In this document: in pieces, positions 45,706-57,773 of the stretch
Position numbering within the stretch: position 1 is the first letter of the stretch
Layout of the letters: each line of letters begins with the position of its first letter
Origin: Chamaecrista fasciculata
Taxonomy: Eukaryota > Streptophyta > Magnoliopsida > Fabales > Fabaceae
Assembly (NCBI GenBank): GCA_003254925.1
Contig: QANZ01018178.1
Location: 114,284-178,283, forward strand
Length of the DNA: 64,000 bases
Direction of reading: 5' to 3'
Program-made: the position numbers and the translations under genes
The notes under the pieces: model-generated
The model's database searches: none
What the model was told of the DNA's origin: nothing
The model's input: only the letters and a program-made list of their open reading frames with translations

Positions 45706-46490
45706 GTTAGACAAACCAATGAGAGAGTCAAGCACTCACCACAAAGGCAATACGATCACCAACACATCTAGCTATCACATTTGTAAATAAAGGGTCAACA
45801 CCATATATACTCATATACCCAACGTTTTCCCCACCCGAATGTCTTTACTTGAAATAATTGCCCTCACTCCATCTTGCAGCAACTCAGGCTTAAGCTTTAC
45901 ATCTCTTACTCGTGCTAATGGTTTTGCACTAGTAATAAATGCTCCATATAAGCAATTTGGTGGTGAAGGAATGTCATCCACATACACAACCTCACCTATA
46001 TGATTTATTCGTAGAACATGAAAAATATGAATACAAACTAGCTTTAACTCAAAAGCCTGAGAAATAAGATTCAATCTAATGTAGACTTTTTGAATTAGGA
46101 GAAAGGGATTGATATGCCCAAATCAATACTTTTTGCTTCAGCTAGATGATCTTGGTGTTGAGTGAGAGTATGCCAAACTTTAAATCTTAGGTGAGTGAAA
46201 ATATATATTGGACCATGACAAAGTATTGATGTTAAAAGATGAAAATAAGGTTCTTTGAAAAAAAAAAAAAAACATGCCAGATTGTATGATGTCAAATCAT
46301 AAATTGCTTATTGCTTTCAAATGCAACAAAGATGCAAAGAAAAGTGGCTATCAAATCAATATCCAACTTGATTGTAGAAAACAAACCTGAAGCCTGCAAC
46401 GCAGCTCCTGATTTTGTAATAGGCACACCAATGGGACAATACTCATCACCTAGTGGAATATCTTGCTTTCCATAAGATAGTAAAGTCATA

Positions 46491-46616
46491 ATTTTATCAT
46501 GATGAACTTGCCCATTATTCTCTTCTATCAAAATTTTATCATGATCATTGTGCCCATTTCTCCCGTTTGCCAAAATTTCATCATGGTGTATATGCCCATT
46601 ATTTTCTTTCAAGTTG
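46491..46616 (-). repeat. Three tandem 42-bp (14-aa) repeats in the AO coding region
   Basis: The minus strand encodes NGHIHHDEILANGR, NGHNDHDKILIEEN and NGQVHHDKIMTLLS. They lie in the variable linker between the FAD and molybdenum domains and keep the local frame. Confidence 0.8.
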
Positions 46617-48499
46617 AAAGCCCTTATGATTGATGAACCAGCATATCCATTTAAGTCATCACTAAACTTTTCAATAGAAACATGAATCAAGGGGCTTAAG
46701 AACTTAAACAAGAAACTGCCTGCCATGCTTGACCGATAAGCGATTCTTGAGGTTCCATCCTCAGGCACAACTATATCTTTAAGAAGTTTGATAGCTTCAT
46801 ATATAATTCCAAAACTTAAGAGCTTTTCTCCTAGAAACTCCTCAACCTTTCCTGCTCTAATTGCATTCTTGGTCTCATAAGCACCAAAAGACAACCTACA
46901 TTTTCCAATCACAATTCCACTGGAATCATTGCCTGGAGAAACCTCAATCAAGAAAGCAGCATTTAGATAGGGAAGTGCATTTCCAAGGGGCCGAGGAGCA
47001 GCTCGGAAAGTTTCAAATAGAATTTTACTTGTGTTTTCTGAAATAGTACTTTTACTAGATTCCCATCTTGGAATTTTAATACTTAGAAGCACACTTTTGA
47101 AACCAAGTGGTGGCCTTTTCAGAAACTCGTCCAGAGAAGTCCATTCAAATTGTGTACCATTCATGATGTGAACCATAGCATCCACAACAAGAAGTATTGT
47201 TGCTATATCTGAAGGAAAGTTATTCTTCTGTGCCATCACCAAATTGCCCCCTATGCTGGCTGTGTTCTGAATGAACCCTGAGGCAATTTTGCTTAGATGA
47301 TCAGCAATTTTTCCAAGTATTATATCAAAGTCAGAGAGTGAGTCACATTGGCTCTTTTGCTTCAAAGCTTCAACAACTTTAAATATTGTCACTGTTGCTC
47401 CAATTTCAATCCTTGTTTCATCCTTTTGAATCTTTGAGAGTTCAGAAATTCCCTTTAGATTAATGTACTTGTCATATCTTTCTGTATCTTTGTAATAGCC
47501 TGTACTGGTATTACTAACAACTAGTTTCATTCGAGTTCCATTGGCATGATGTAGTTTCAAGAAACAATGTAGCTCGTTTAAACTAGTAGGATTGTGCTAA
47601 CTATGTTTTTCAGAAGCCAAGAACACAGCTGGCTTAATCTCCTTCAAAAACTCGGGAAATTTAATCTGCTTGTGATTATGATCATATTTAGGCAACTTAC
47701 TTTTCTTTTCATCTCGTGTTTCACCCTTTCTCCAAAATGAGTTTAACCCCAAATCCTCAATATCAACATCAGCTGCAAAACTTTTGCAGGCATCCAAAAG
47801 GGACCGATAGCCGGTACAACAACAAAGGTTGCCTGCAATAGCCCTTTCAGCCTCTGAAGCTGTTGCTTTTGAGAAACCAATAGGAGGCTCTAGACGTTTG
47901 GTATTTTCAGCATTGACAAGAGCCCCAAAGAGCGAAACACACATTCCCGGAGTACAAAAACCACATTGAGAGGCATGAAATCCAACAATTCTTTCATGGA
48001 TTGGGTGCAAGCCGTCTTTACTATTCCCAAGTCCATCGCTTGTTGTTATTGAACACCCATGTATGCTGCAAAGTAGTGTGAGGCAAGAACTTGCCGTAAA
48101 TCCTCAACTTGGTCAAGTACAAGATCATATTTGGAGATTAAAACAAGACAAGCACCACAACCACCTGAAACCAAAGAGATTGAAACTTGAAGTATTAAGT
48201 TGAAATAATGAGTGAAAGCAAGAAACAACACCTTGACCTTTTTTGGTGAATACCTTATTTCTCTTCTGAATTTTATTGTAAACAACCCCTTATATTAATA
48301 TGAAGTCAGAAAATTAAGTTCAATATTATTCAGATACAAAACAGAAGCAACAGAAAATAATAAAGGGCAACGAAACAAAAGGACCAAAAAAAGAACTAGC
48401 CAACAGCAAAACTAGAAGTAGAAGGACTTGTTGTTAGGTAATAATTGACGTCAGAAAATTAAGCTTGAAGTTAAAGGTACAATTGGGAATAGTAGTTGG

Positions 48500-48679
48500 T
48501 AGCACTGTCAAAACGGGCTTAGGCCCGCGGGCCGGCCCGGCCCGCCCGCTAAATGGGCGGGCTTGGGCTTAAAAAATTTGGCCCGTTTAAAAACGGGCCT
48601 AAACGGCCCGGCCCGTTTAGCCCGTGGCCCGTAACGGGCCGGGGCGGACCGGCCCGGCCCGGCCCGTTTAACAGTGCTA
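48500..48679. mobile_element. GC-rich hAT-type MITE in AO intron 1
   Basis: The ends TAGCACTGTCAAAACGGGC and the complement of TAGCACTGTTAAACGGGCC are flanked by the exact 8-bp TSD GTAGTTGG (48492-48499 and 48680-48687). The 180-bp body is almost entirely 'gcccg'/'cgggc' repeats. Confidence 0.85.
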
Positions 48680-48799
48680 GTAGTTGGTAATTAATTCATC
48701 CTATTCCTGGCTCCCAAAGGACCAAACTTGTGAATCTTCTTTTTATCTCCACGTTGACGAAAACGATGTTATAAAATCCTAAAGAAGCACACCAAGTTA

Positions 48800-49060
48800 G
48801 AACTATAAAATCACATCGAGTATTGCCCCGTACAAATATTGACACAGATACATCGATATGTCAATTTTTTTTTAATTTTTTTAAATTACATGACATAAAT
48901 CAAGAATATATTTATATACATATAGACAATTAAATATCATAAATCTTGATGAAAATTTTAAAAATTATAAAAAAAAGATAATTATATATTTTGGAAGTGT
49001 CAAAGATTGATACTGTGTCCTACACGGTGACATTCCTTCAAAACGAAATGTCCATTCTCA
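48800..49060. repeat. Decayed copy of the 'gacac' hAT-type MITE
   Basis: It has an AT-rich core 'attaaatatcataaatcttg' and outer 'attgacacagatacatcg' / 'gaaatgtccattctcatag', matching the 28.9- and 31.4-kb elements. No TSD was found. Confidence 0.45.
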
Positions 49061-49099
49061 TAGATTGTCTCCAGTCAAAAATAAGAATCATAAGATATA

Positions 49100-49465
49100 G
49101 GCTAAAGTGCAGTTTTCGTCCCATAACTTTTTTTGTTGCACTTTTGTTGCACTTTTGATCACATATCTTTGGGTCATGTTGCAGAATTAGTCTCATATAT
49201 TTTGGTCAGATTGCAGTTTTGGTTCCATATCTTTGGGTCAGATGTAGAATTGGTCCCATATATTTGGATCAGGTGAGATTGACGGTGAAACTTTTTGCAA
49301 AAATATGGGACCGATTTTGCAACCTGACCAAAAGATATGGGACCAAAAGTGGGACCAAATTTGCAACTTTTTGCAAAGATATGGGACCAAAAGTGCAACA
49401 AAAAAAGTTATGGGACCAAATTGAGATCTGAGCAAAAATTATAGGACTAAAAGTTCACTTTGACC
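49100..49465. mobile_element. Mutator-type MITE in AO intron 1
   Basis: The ends GGCTAAAGTGCAGTTTTCGT and the complement of GGTCAAAGTGAACTTTTAGT are flanked by TAAGATATA and TAAAATATA (8 of 9 identical). The body consists of reiterated 'catatctttgggtca' and 'ttgcaaagatatgggacc' phrases in both orientations. Confidence 0.8.
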
Positions 49466-49651
49466 TAAAATATATAAAGTATTCAACTTGTGCAACATGT
49501 TAAAAAGTCATTAATAGAATCAAAACCACTAGAGAAGATCAGAGATCATTCCCTCCTCTCATCAATATCAATCAACTTCAGAAGCACTTATACTAGATAC
49601 AACAATACGTTTTGAGACTGCGTGCAGCAAAAAAAAATGACCAAACAAAAA

Positions 49652-50137
49652 GGTTAAATAGTCCTTTTAATCCTCAAAATATGAGATAAGTTTCATTTTA
49701 ATTGGTTCTTAAATTATTTTTTGTTCCGTTTTGATCCAGAAAATGTGATTTCATCTGGTTTATATAGTTACTTCTAACTTGTACAACTGAGGTGGATTAT
49801 TTTTCACTCATAAGTGTCATAATAATAAGTGAGTTGATAAAGTGAGAAAGAAAAATCTTCATTTTTAGTGACAAAATGGAGATAAATTTATAGTTGATTT
49901 TTCTGTTGAAGAGTGAAAATTTTTCTTTTTCTCTTTGCCAAAATGAAATAAATATGAAAGTTTGAGAACTAAAACAGAAAAATGTGAATTTAAATACCAA
50001 GATGAAACAAATATAAAAGTTTGAGGACTAAAACAAAATAAAAAATAGTTTGAGGACCAAAACTAAAATTGACCCCATAGTTTGAGAATCAAATGAAACT
50101 AACCACATAATTTAAAGGCCAAAGTGACCATTTAACC
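49652..50137. repeat. TIR-type repeat related to the 5078-5574 MITE
   Basis: The ends GGTTAAATAGTCCTTTTAAT and the complement of GGTTAAATGGTCACTTTGGC are inverted. The interior phrases 'gtttgaggaccaaaac' and 'tgaaacaaat' match the 5-kb element. The flanks do not match, so no TSD is claimed. Confidence 0.65.
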
Positions 50138-50159
50138 TATATTTTTTAACTTTTGCAAG

Positions 50160-50465
50160 ATGTTAAAGGGAGAAAACCTACTAATTGGTCCTTGAATTTA
50201 CACCAAGTCAACTAATCAGTCTCTAAATAATTAAAATATATCACTTAATCCTTGAATTATTGTAATTGTCAACGATTTGGTCCCTAGATCAAATTCAAGG
50301 ACCAAAAAGTACAAATTCAGGGACCAACAATACAAATTTAAGGACCAAAATGTATAAAATTAGTTTAAATTTAAAAACCAAATTGTCATTAGGACCAAAT
50401 AGTTGATAATTGAAATCTTTTAAAAAGCCAAATCATATATTTCAATTATTGACTCGGTGTAAATT
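50160..50465. repeat. TIR-type repeat related to 10170-10515
   Basis: 'tggtccttgaatttacacca' and 'agtcaac' at the left are mirrored by 'gactcggtgtaaattcaa' at the right. Non-coding. Confidence 0.55.
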
Positions 50466-50866
50466 CAAATATACGGTAAGTATTCTAATGTTAAAAGTCA
50501 TTAATAGAATCCAAACCAATAGAGAAGAGATCATTCCCTCCTCTCATCAGTATCAAATATCAATCAACTTCAGAAGCATTTATACTGATCATACAACAAT
50601 ACGTTTTGAAAGTGAACGCATGCCCATGATGATCATGAATAGAATTCTTTTCAAAGCAAATTAATAGTTTCAAAATCAACAATAATTGAACACAAAATTA
50701 TCAGAGACTGACCTTCCCCACAGCCTAATTTGACACTCTTGAAGGGTGTCTGATTACGCAAGAACTGAAGCAATGCAGTGGAAGGATCCACAGAAGAGAG
50801 ATCAAACCTCATGCCATTAATAGCAAATACCAAATCTTCTTTTCTAATTTCTTCCTTTTCCTTCAT

Positions 50867-50999
50867 TTCTCTATCACACTAACTTAATTTCCTTTTGCTT
50901 CAACGATATTTAATCTTAGCTTCCACTCACAGTTCTTGAATAATGAGAAGAAGACACCAAGAAAAGAAGCCTTCTTTATATGAAAACATGGCCAAAGAC
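50867..50999 (-). promoter_or_regulatory. AO leader and proximal promoter region
   Basis: This is the only sequence between the AO start codon and the repeat beginning at 51000. Read on the minus strand it holds 'cttctttatatgaaaac', with a possible TATA-like 'tttatatga' about 110 bp upstream of the ATG. Confidence 0.35.
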
Positions 51000-51510
51000 T
51001 CGAATTGGTCCCTTATGTATGGGGTGGATTTTAAATTGGTCTTTTATTTTTCATTTGTTTCATACTGGTCCTACATATTTTCATACTGTATCAAATCAAT
51101 TTAAAAAATATTGAATGTGGTCAAATCTATCTCACTTTAAGCTCAAATGTGATGAATCTAAAGCTATGAGCTAGTTTCTTTTGATGATTACTTTTAGACC
51201 ATTAACAAACGAGGTTTAACCGAGTCCTAAAAGTGAAGAACTCGTTTCACGGTTAAACAAGTGAAATTGGTCATATTTCTCTCGTTTTAAGTCCGAATGC
51301 GACGGGTTTAAAATTATATGCTAGCTCTTTAAGAGTTTTTTCTCTGCTCAATTAAAATCGTAGACAAATGACGTCAAATCAAGTTTCGAAAGTAGATTTG
51401 AAACTAGTTTGAAACGATATGAAAATATATAGGACCAATTTGAAACAAATGAAAGATAGATGATCAATTTAAAATCTAAGGACCAATTTGAGAGTTTGGC
51501 CAAAAACATA
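51000..51510. repeat. TIR-type repeat directly upstream of AO
   Basis: The ends 'ggccaaagactcgaattggt' and the complement of 'ggccaaactctcaaattggt' are inverted. It contains the 'ctcgttttaagtccgaatg' modules of the 8.1-kb family. It occupies the region where distal AO regulatory sequence would be expected. Confidence 0.65.
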
Positions 51511-52960
51511 TATGTCAGCTCACGTGTTTGGTCAATTTATTTTCAATTTATATTCCTTTGGATTATAGTTGAATATATTAATTAGAATTAAGAAAAAAAA
51601 AATAATTTGGCTAAACTCTTAGAAAGAAAATTAAATATAATTGTTGGACCGCCGCCTAAAAGGTGTGGTGGACCGCCGCCTAAAGAGTAAAAACACATGT
51701 TAGAATAGTGTTTTTTTGTTAGAGACAGAAATGGACAAAACATCTAATGTGGGTGTTAGTCCTTATTCCCATATAACCTACTTAAATACTCACCCACACT
51801 CATTCCCCACCAATGTGGGGGTTGAAACCACCACAAGGATATGTTAGAATAGTGTTGTTTATATATATATATAAGGAAACTTATTATTTAATATCTCAAT
51901 TAATATTAAGTCAACTAATTAAGCTTTAAATAATCAAAATATACTATATATTTAGTCTTTGATATAATTTATTTTTTGTTTCATTTGGTTATTTTTTAAA
52001 TACAATAACATTAATCATTTTTAATTTTTTTATTTAATCTTAAATTTTACTTTTCATACATATAACTTTTTTCGGTTATCAATACTCTTATTCATCACTA
52101 ACAACTTTACATATGTATTATAGGAAATTTTAATATGTAACTTAGAACAATTACAAGGTAGTATAATCTTATTTTTTAAGAAATTTAAGGCTGAAAATAA
52201 TAAAAATAATAATTTTTTTAATTAATCAAAATTGTGCATAGAGCCATATGCAACAATTGTATCATAAACTAACTCATATATTGAACATATATGAAATTAA
52301 CTTTGTCAACAAACTGTCATTTTTTTTAAAAGAAACCAACCGATTCATTAACAAAGAAGATCCAAAGCAATTACATCAGCAATACTAAGATGCATAGAAT
52401 CCACCTAAGTATGATACATAAAATCAGAAGATCTACCTAAAGCAGCCATACTAACAATACGGATTCTTTGTATTCATACAACTGCTTGGAGTTCTCTGCA
52501 TTCGATGCCTCCCACAATTTATGTCAAAATGCACTTTTCATTTGATGAAACAATGCGTTTCATTAAATGAGGTCGTGACATGTCCAGATCTCAAGGATGA
52601 GCATAAAATTCGACAGTCAAAGATTACCCAACTCTAGAGAATCTAATTTCAAAAGAATGTATGCAATTGTTTGAATGTATGCTCTTCCATCCATATTAGT
52701 GTTGAGGGGCTTCAATTAGGACTTTAGAGTCACTTTCAACAACTACACGCTGAAGTTTCAAGGAAGATGCAAATTTTAATATATCCTACAAGAATTGCCA
52801 AAGCTTCCATTAGCATCTCTTATGACTCTTCTTAACTGCAGCATCACAATTTATTTTTCAAAAGCGAGGGGTAAAGTAGAGTTAGTAGAATTAAGATGAA
52901 CATCTTCCAATTCCTTCCACAAATCCTCACAACGAGTCCAGATTTGATTGAGAGGCAAGC
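51511..52960. other. AT-rich spacer, possible worn retroelement
   Basis: 52330-52960 contains sequence resembling decayed reverse-transcriptase-region text of LINE or copia type, but no motif can be read reliably. No gene was found. Confidence 0.3.
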
Positions 52961-52970
52961 TTCTACTTTT

Positions 52971-53362
52971 GGTCAAAGTGCAATTTTGGTCTCATAATTT
53001 TTTCCCAAGTCTCAATTGGTCCAATAATTTTTTTTGTTACACTTTTTGGTCTCACATCTTTGCAAAAGGTTGCAGATTTAGTTATGTATCACTCTTTCTC
53101 CTATATCTTTGGGTCAGGTTGCATAATTTGTCCCATATTCTTGCAAAAAAGTTTCACCATCAGTCCCACTTAATCCAAAGATATGAGACCAATTCTACAC
53201 ATGACTTAAAGATATGAGACCAATTTTACAACCTGACCAAAAGATGTGCGACCAGTTTTGCAACCTGACCCAAAAATATAGGACCAAAAGTACAACAAAA
53301 AAAGTTATGGAACCAAATTGAGACCTGAGTAAAAGTTATGGGATCAAAAATACACTTTGACC
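52971..53362. mobile_element. Mutator-type MITE with exact 9-bp TSD
   Basis: The ends GGTCAAAGTGCAATTTTGGT and the complement of GGTCAAAGTGTATTTTTGAT are flanked by the exact TSD TCTACTTTT (52962-52970 and 53363-53371). The body is the same family as 49100-49465. Confidence 0.85.
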
Positions 53363-53666
53363 TCTACTTTTTAATCAACTGGCATTCCTAAAGCTCCAAA
53401 TTAAATAACAAGCAACACAAAAGAAGACTATTTTTTTCTCAGACCACCTATCATTCTCATTTGCTATCCACTATTCAAGAAAAGGATCTCTAATATTTGA
53501 TACACTTGATATTCAGTTATATTCACAAGTCATTATATAATGGAAAGAATGACTATTAGTATCAATTATCTACCACCAAAGGTGGAGGAATGCTTGTTGG
53601 ATTTACCTTGCAGTTTATTTGAGCAATCGCAATAGTGTTAATTGACACCGGTGGGTTGGTCATGCC

Positions 53667-55060
53667 AAAAAGAGAAAATTCAGTCCCTAAAAAATGGTTC
53701 AAAAAATAGAGATCAACCCATTTGAGGCTCTGATTGTGTCAATCCAACTGGTATGTATTCATCTCTCTCCAAAATTAAAGATTTTAGAAAATCTATATTT
53801 TAGTCTCTAAAATTGTTCAAAAATGCGATTTAGTCTTTAGGCATTAAAAATACACTCTTGATTTTTTTTAATAACTATTAATTATGTAGTCCCTACAATA
53901 TTTATATGGACTAAATAATTAACGTTTATAAATAAATCAATAATTGAAAAAAAAAACATATTTCTAGTATTTATTAGGGTAATTAAATTACACTTTAGTA
54001 CCCTGAGGTATGGATCAGTTCTACTTTGATACCACGTTAGTTCAAAAGTGACATTTTGGTACCCTCTTCCTTTTAAAGTGACATTTTCATAACCTATTTT
54101 ATTCGTTGTTAGCACTTTGGTACTCAAACATTTATTTTGTTAACACTCGACGGGAAAAAACACGTGCAGGTCATGCACATGGTAAAAAACTCCAAATCAC
54201 CTATTTTTTCCACAAATGTCACGATTCGACATCGAAAATCTTTTAGCTTTTCTTTGAAATTTCTCCTCCAAACCCTAAAAACTAAAACTTTCCTCCAAAT
54301 TGTCTCATCATCTCTCATTTCTGAAGCTAAATCCTTGGAAACCCTAAAGGACAATAAATTGTACTTCCCCAATGACAACTCCGACCAGTGTCTTGCTTGA
54401 GGTTTTCGGCAATTGGTCTGCCGAAATTCACTCTGATTTGGCTAGATCATTTTGGATGATAGACCGAGATAATGACAACATCATCCTAAAAGATTTAGCC
54501 AAATCAGAGTGAATTTCACGGAGATATCGAACTACTCACCGAAAACTCAAGCTAGACGTTGAACGAAGTTGTCATTGGGAAAATACAGTTTATTATCCTT
54601 CGCTATCATCGTTTAAGGTTTCCAAGGATTTAGCTTCAGAAATGAGAGACGATGAGATAATTTGGAGGAAAGTTTGAGTTTTTAGGGTTAGGAGGAGAAA
54701 TTTCAAAGAGAAGCTAAAAGATCTTCGATGTTGAATCGTGACATTTGTGGAAAAAATGGGCAATTCAGTATTTTTTTACCACGCACGTGACCTACATGTG
54801 CTTTTTTCCTTCAGGAGTTAACAAAAAAATGTTTTGACTACCAAACCATTAACAACAAATAAAATAAGATATCAAAATGTCACTTTTGAAAGAATATAGT
54901 ATCAAAATATCACATTTTTGAACAATTTTAGGGACTAAAAAATAGATTTTGTCAAACCTTTAATATTGGAGAGAGATGGACACCTACCAGTTGGATTGAT
55001 ACAATCACAGCCTCAAATGGGTTGATCTCTGTTTCTGAACCATTTTTTAGGGACTGATTT
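53667..55060. repeat. 1.4-kb near-complete palindrome (foldback element)
   Basis: The outer arms share 'cagtccctaaaaaatggttc', 'gagatcaacccatttgaggc' and 'ccaactggta'. The inner arms (about 54030-54460 and 54478-54935) share 'cacaaatgtcacgattc', 'gaaatttctcctcc', 'ggatttagcttcagaaatga' and 'attcactctgatttggct'. The centre is near 54470. The inner arms contain more complex, gene-like sequence than the flanks. It may be a nested pair of TIR elements or a tail-to-tail duplication. Confidence 0.8.
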
Positions 55061-57768
55061 AGTATGACTTCCCTATGCTTTGTCCTTATTATAGCCTGTT
55101 TTTCACAACAACGTCCCAAAACAGTAACATACAGATATATATCACGTAATCGAAATGATCAATGAAGCATGTAATTTGATACAGTATATATAATGGACTG
55201 TGAATATAACTTAATATCAAGTGCATCAAATATGATCATGGAAGAAATGTCACGCAAAAAACTATTTTTCAATATATGGTAACATAATTGTGGGTTATCT
55301 TAATCCAACAAACATAAAAAACAACACTTTGATGGACAACTTAATCGCTTGTCTTCGCTTCTTGGTAATTTATATACCAAGTCCTTGGAAATAATTAAAT
55401 TTAAAATAAAATAAATGATATGGGAGGATTTTATGATAGGATAATAAAAAATTGAGAGAATAGATTAAAATAAAGTTCTCTAAGATGAATGAAAAGTTGA
55501 AAACTAAATTTGGACGAATAAATATAAATTAACTAAATATTTTGACTTAAAGATTGAATCTTTATCCCTAAAGATTGATTCTTTAGCCTTAAAGACTGAA
55601 TCTTTAACCCTAAATATTAGCATGAGATAATTACTAATTCTTTCTACTTAGAAATTGTCAAAAACAGGCTTTCAAACAAATAATTTGAAAACTCAAACAT
55701 ACAAGACTTATAATTCATGAATTAAATACCAGATCTTCTCTTACACGTTGGCTTTGTCTTCCATTTGGTTTGAGTTGAAAAAAATTTGTAGTTTAGGATT
55801 TAAAAAACGAAAAGTGACCCTTGCCTGAAACTGGCTAAGAACAGACACCAAAAGATTTAAATCATCCAAAAACATAAATCTTGATGAAATAAAACCAAAC
55901 TTTTTAGGGTTGAAACTAAAAAAAGATTTAAATTAGGGAACAAACCTCAACCGAAAATGACTACAGACGAAAAAGTTAAGAGTCTTCAAAGTGAACTATT
56001 CCTCTATATATGTGCGAATCCAAGAAACAGAATCACACCTCGATTTTCATAGCTAGTATAGAATTTACCTATTTTAATTTCGGCACACAAAAGAACTATT
56101 TAGAAAGACCAGTATTTCTATTTTTAAGAAAAAATATTTTTATCAAATATTTGCACTGATTTATTTTTTAAAACAAATGAAAACTACTACACAGTACAAT
56201 TCTGGCAACAATTTTGAGAAAAATCAAAAGAGATCAATTTTATGCATGAACAATTCTGAAATAATTCTAGGGGCCTCCTAATATATGTAATTATCTAGGA
56301 AAAATATGAAAGATACATGCAAAAGTAAAGAAAAAATAAAATAAAATCAATTTTAAACCCTAAAAACTCGAAAGAAGAGAAGAGGACAAAAGAGCCTTAC
56401 TTTTATTTCTCATGGAGGATGGAGCCTAAAAAAGGTGGAGCACCAAATTTTGGTAGGGTTCGTAATTGGCTCTCTATTTATAGGATAGATTTATATTCTA
56501 GAGATCTAAGATTTTAAACTTGATTTGAATAAGATTTGAGATCTTTTAAAATTATAAGGGAATCTTCGAGTTTAACAGTTGCCCGTCGGAGTGCGTGGAT
56601 CGTCTAAATGTGGATTTGAGAGGAATCTGTTTTCCTCGTATAATTAGCTCGTAGTTTTCTGCTATGTCCTTTTGTTACCAAAAAAAAAATTATAAGTTGT
56701 TTAAAAGATATCATGATTAATATTTTTAACTTCACTTCCCTCCTAAAAAAATGATATCTCATATTTTATTATTTAATTTAATTTTTAAATTATATTTAAT
56801 TTGACTTCTTTCTTAAGAAAATGATATTTCATATTTTTTTTATTTAATTTTATTATTTTAATTCTAATTAAATTTGATTTGGACTTAAATTAGTAATTAA
56901 ACTAAACATTACTTTGGTCAAATCTAAAAAAAAAAAAATTAAGCTCAGTTTAATTAAAAATACTTCAAGCCTTGAAGATTTTCCCTTCTTTCCCTATTTT
57001 CATGTTGACCTCCAAAAGTTTTCTTATTTTATGAAAATGACCCAAACTTTTATTTATTTATAAAAAGATTCACAAATCAAGATATTTTATAAGAATGATC
57101 CGAATAAAATGGGATGTTCATAATTTATCTAATTTAAGATAATATTAGCATAAGTAAGAAAATTTTAAAAAAATCAAATTAGTTAACCCAATACTTCAAA
57201 AAAGTCCGCATTTTCGACTGTTAATTAAGTTTTATTTTTTTCCTTTCTGGTTCAAAATCAACGTTTTTTAAAATTAAACTTATTCTAGAATCGAGAAAAA
57301 TAATTAGAAAATATAGAAAATATCAAAATCTGATTATTCAGTTATAAATCTTAAATAGTACAACTTAATGTTTTGTTTGTATGCACTTGAGGCTTATTTG
57401 GCATTGCACATGAGTCTTCTCATGTTATTTTTTTGTCATTGAATTTGAAAGAATGACCAAACTTTGATGATTGTGACTTTTGACAAATTGAAACATATAT
57501 TTTGCTTGTTTAGGGATGATTTATTGACCAATAGTAGTTTTCTTGAATTTCTATGTTATTTACATTATGGTCCCCATTATATTAACATAATGCTTCTTCA
57601 ATCTTCCCTCCGAAACAAATTCTAAGACACATTAACCACATTAGCACAAATTCTAAGACACTGCCATTAATTACTCTTAAAACCACAACTAAACACTAAC
57701 ATTTCATTCAATTCCATTCTATTATTAATTACTATCTCTACTACTATACAATTTTAAAATGTACAAAA
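55061..57768. other. AT-rich spacer, no supported gene
   Basis: A long stretch without a frame above 60 codons and without clear element ends. 55560-55620 has 'aaagattgaatctttagccc'-type short repeats. It is possibly the remains of an LTR-retroelement leader. Confidence 0.4.
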
Positions 57769-57773
57769 GGTAT

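Larger units (their letters stand above)
40093..50866 (-). pseudogene. AAO: Plant aldehyde oxidase (AAO type), ten exons, frame-broken
   Basis: Exons on the minus strand: 50713-50866, 46387-48164, 45740-45995, 45102-45311, 43853-44071, 42304-43270, 41773-41868, 41526-41624, 40898-41088, 40093-40310. Together they encode about 1,395 codons of the plant AO layout: [2Fe-2S] domains (LGCGEGGCGAC; CGFCTPG; LCCCTGY where LCRCTGY is usual), FAD domain (TASIGGNLVMAQ) and molybdenum domains (GGGFGGK, GIELGQGLW, SGEPPLLLA with the catalytic Glu). Family members oxidise abscisic aldehyde or indole acetaldehyde in the cytosol with sulfurated Moco. Lesions: 1-nt losses at 48098-48100 and 45829-45832, 1-nt gains at 42449-42454 and 41058-41062, and TAG at 47597-47599 (usual Trp) and 42941-42943 (usual Gln). 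All splice sites look intact. It is either a young pseudogene or partly a sequencing problem. Confidence 0.9.
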
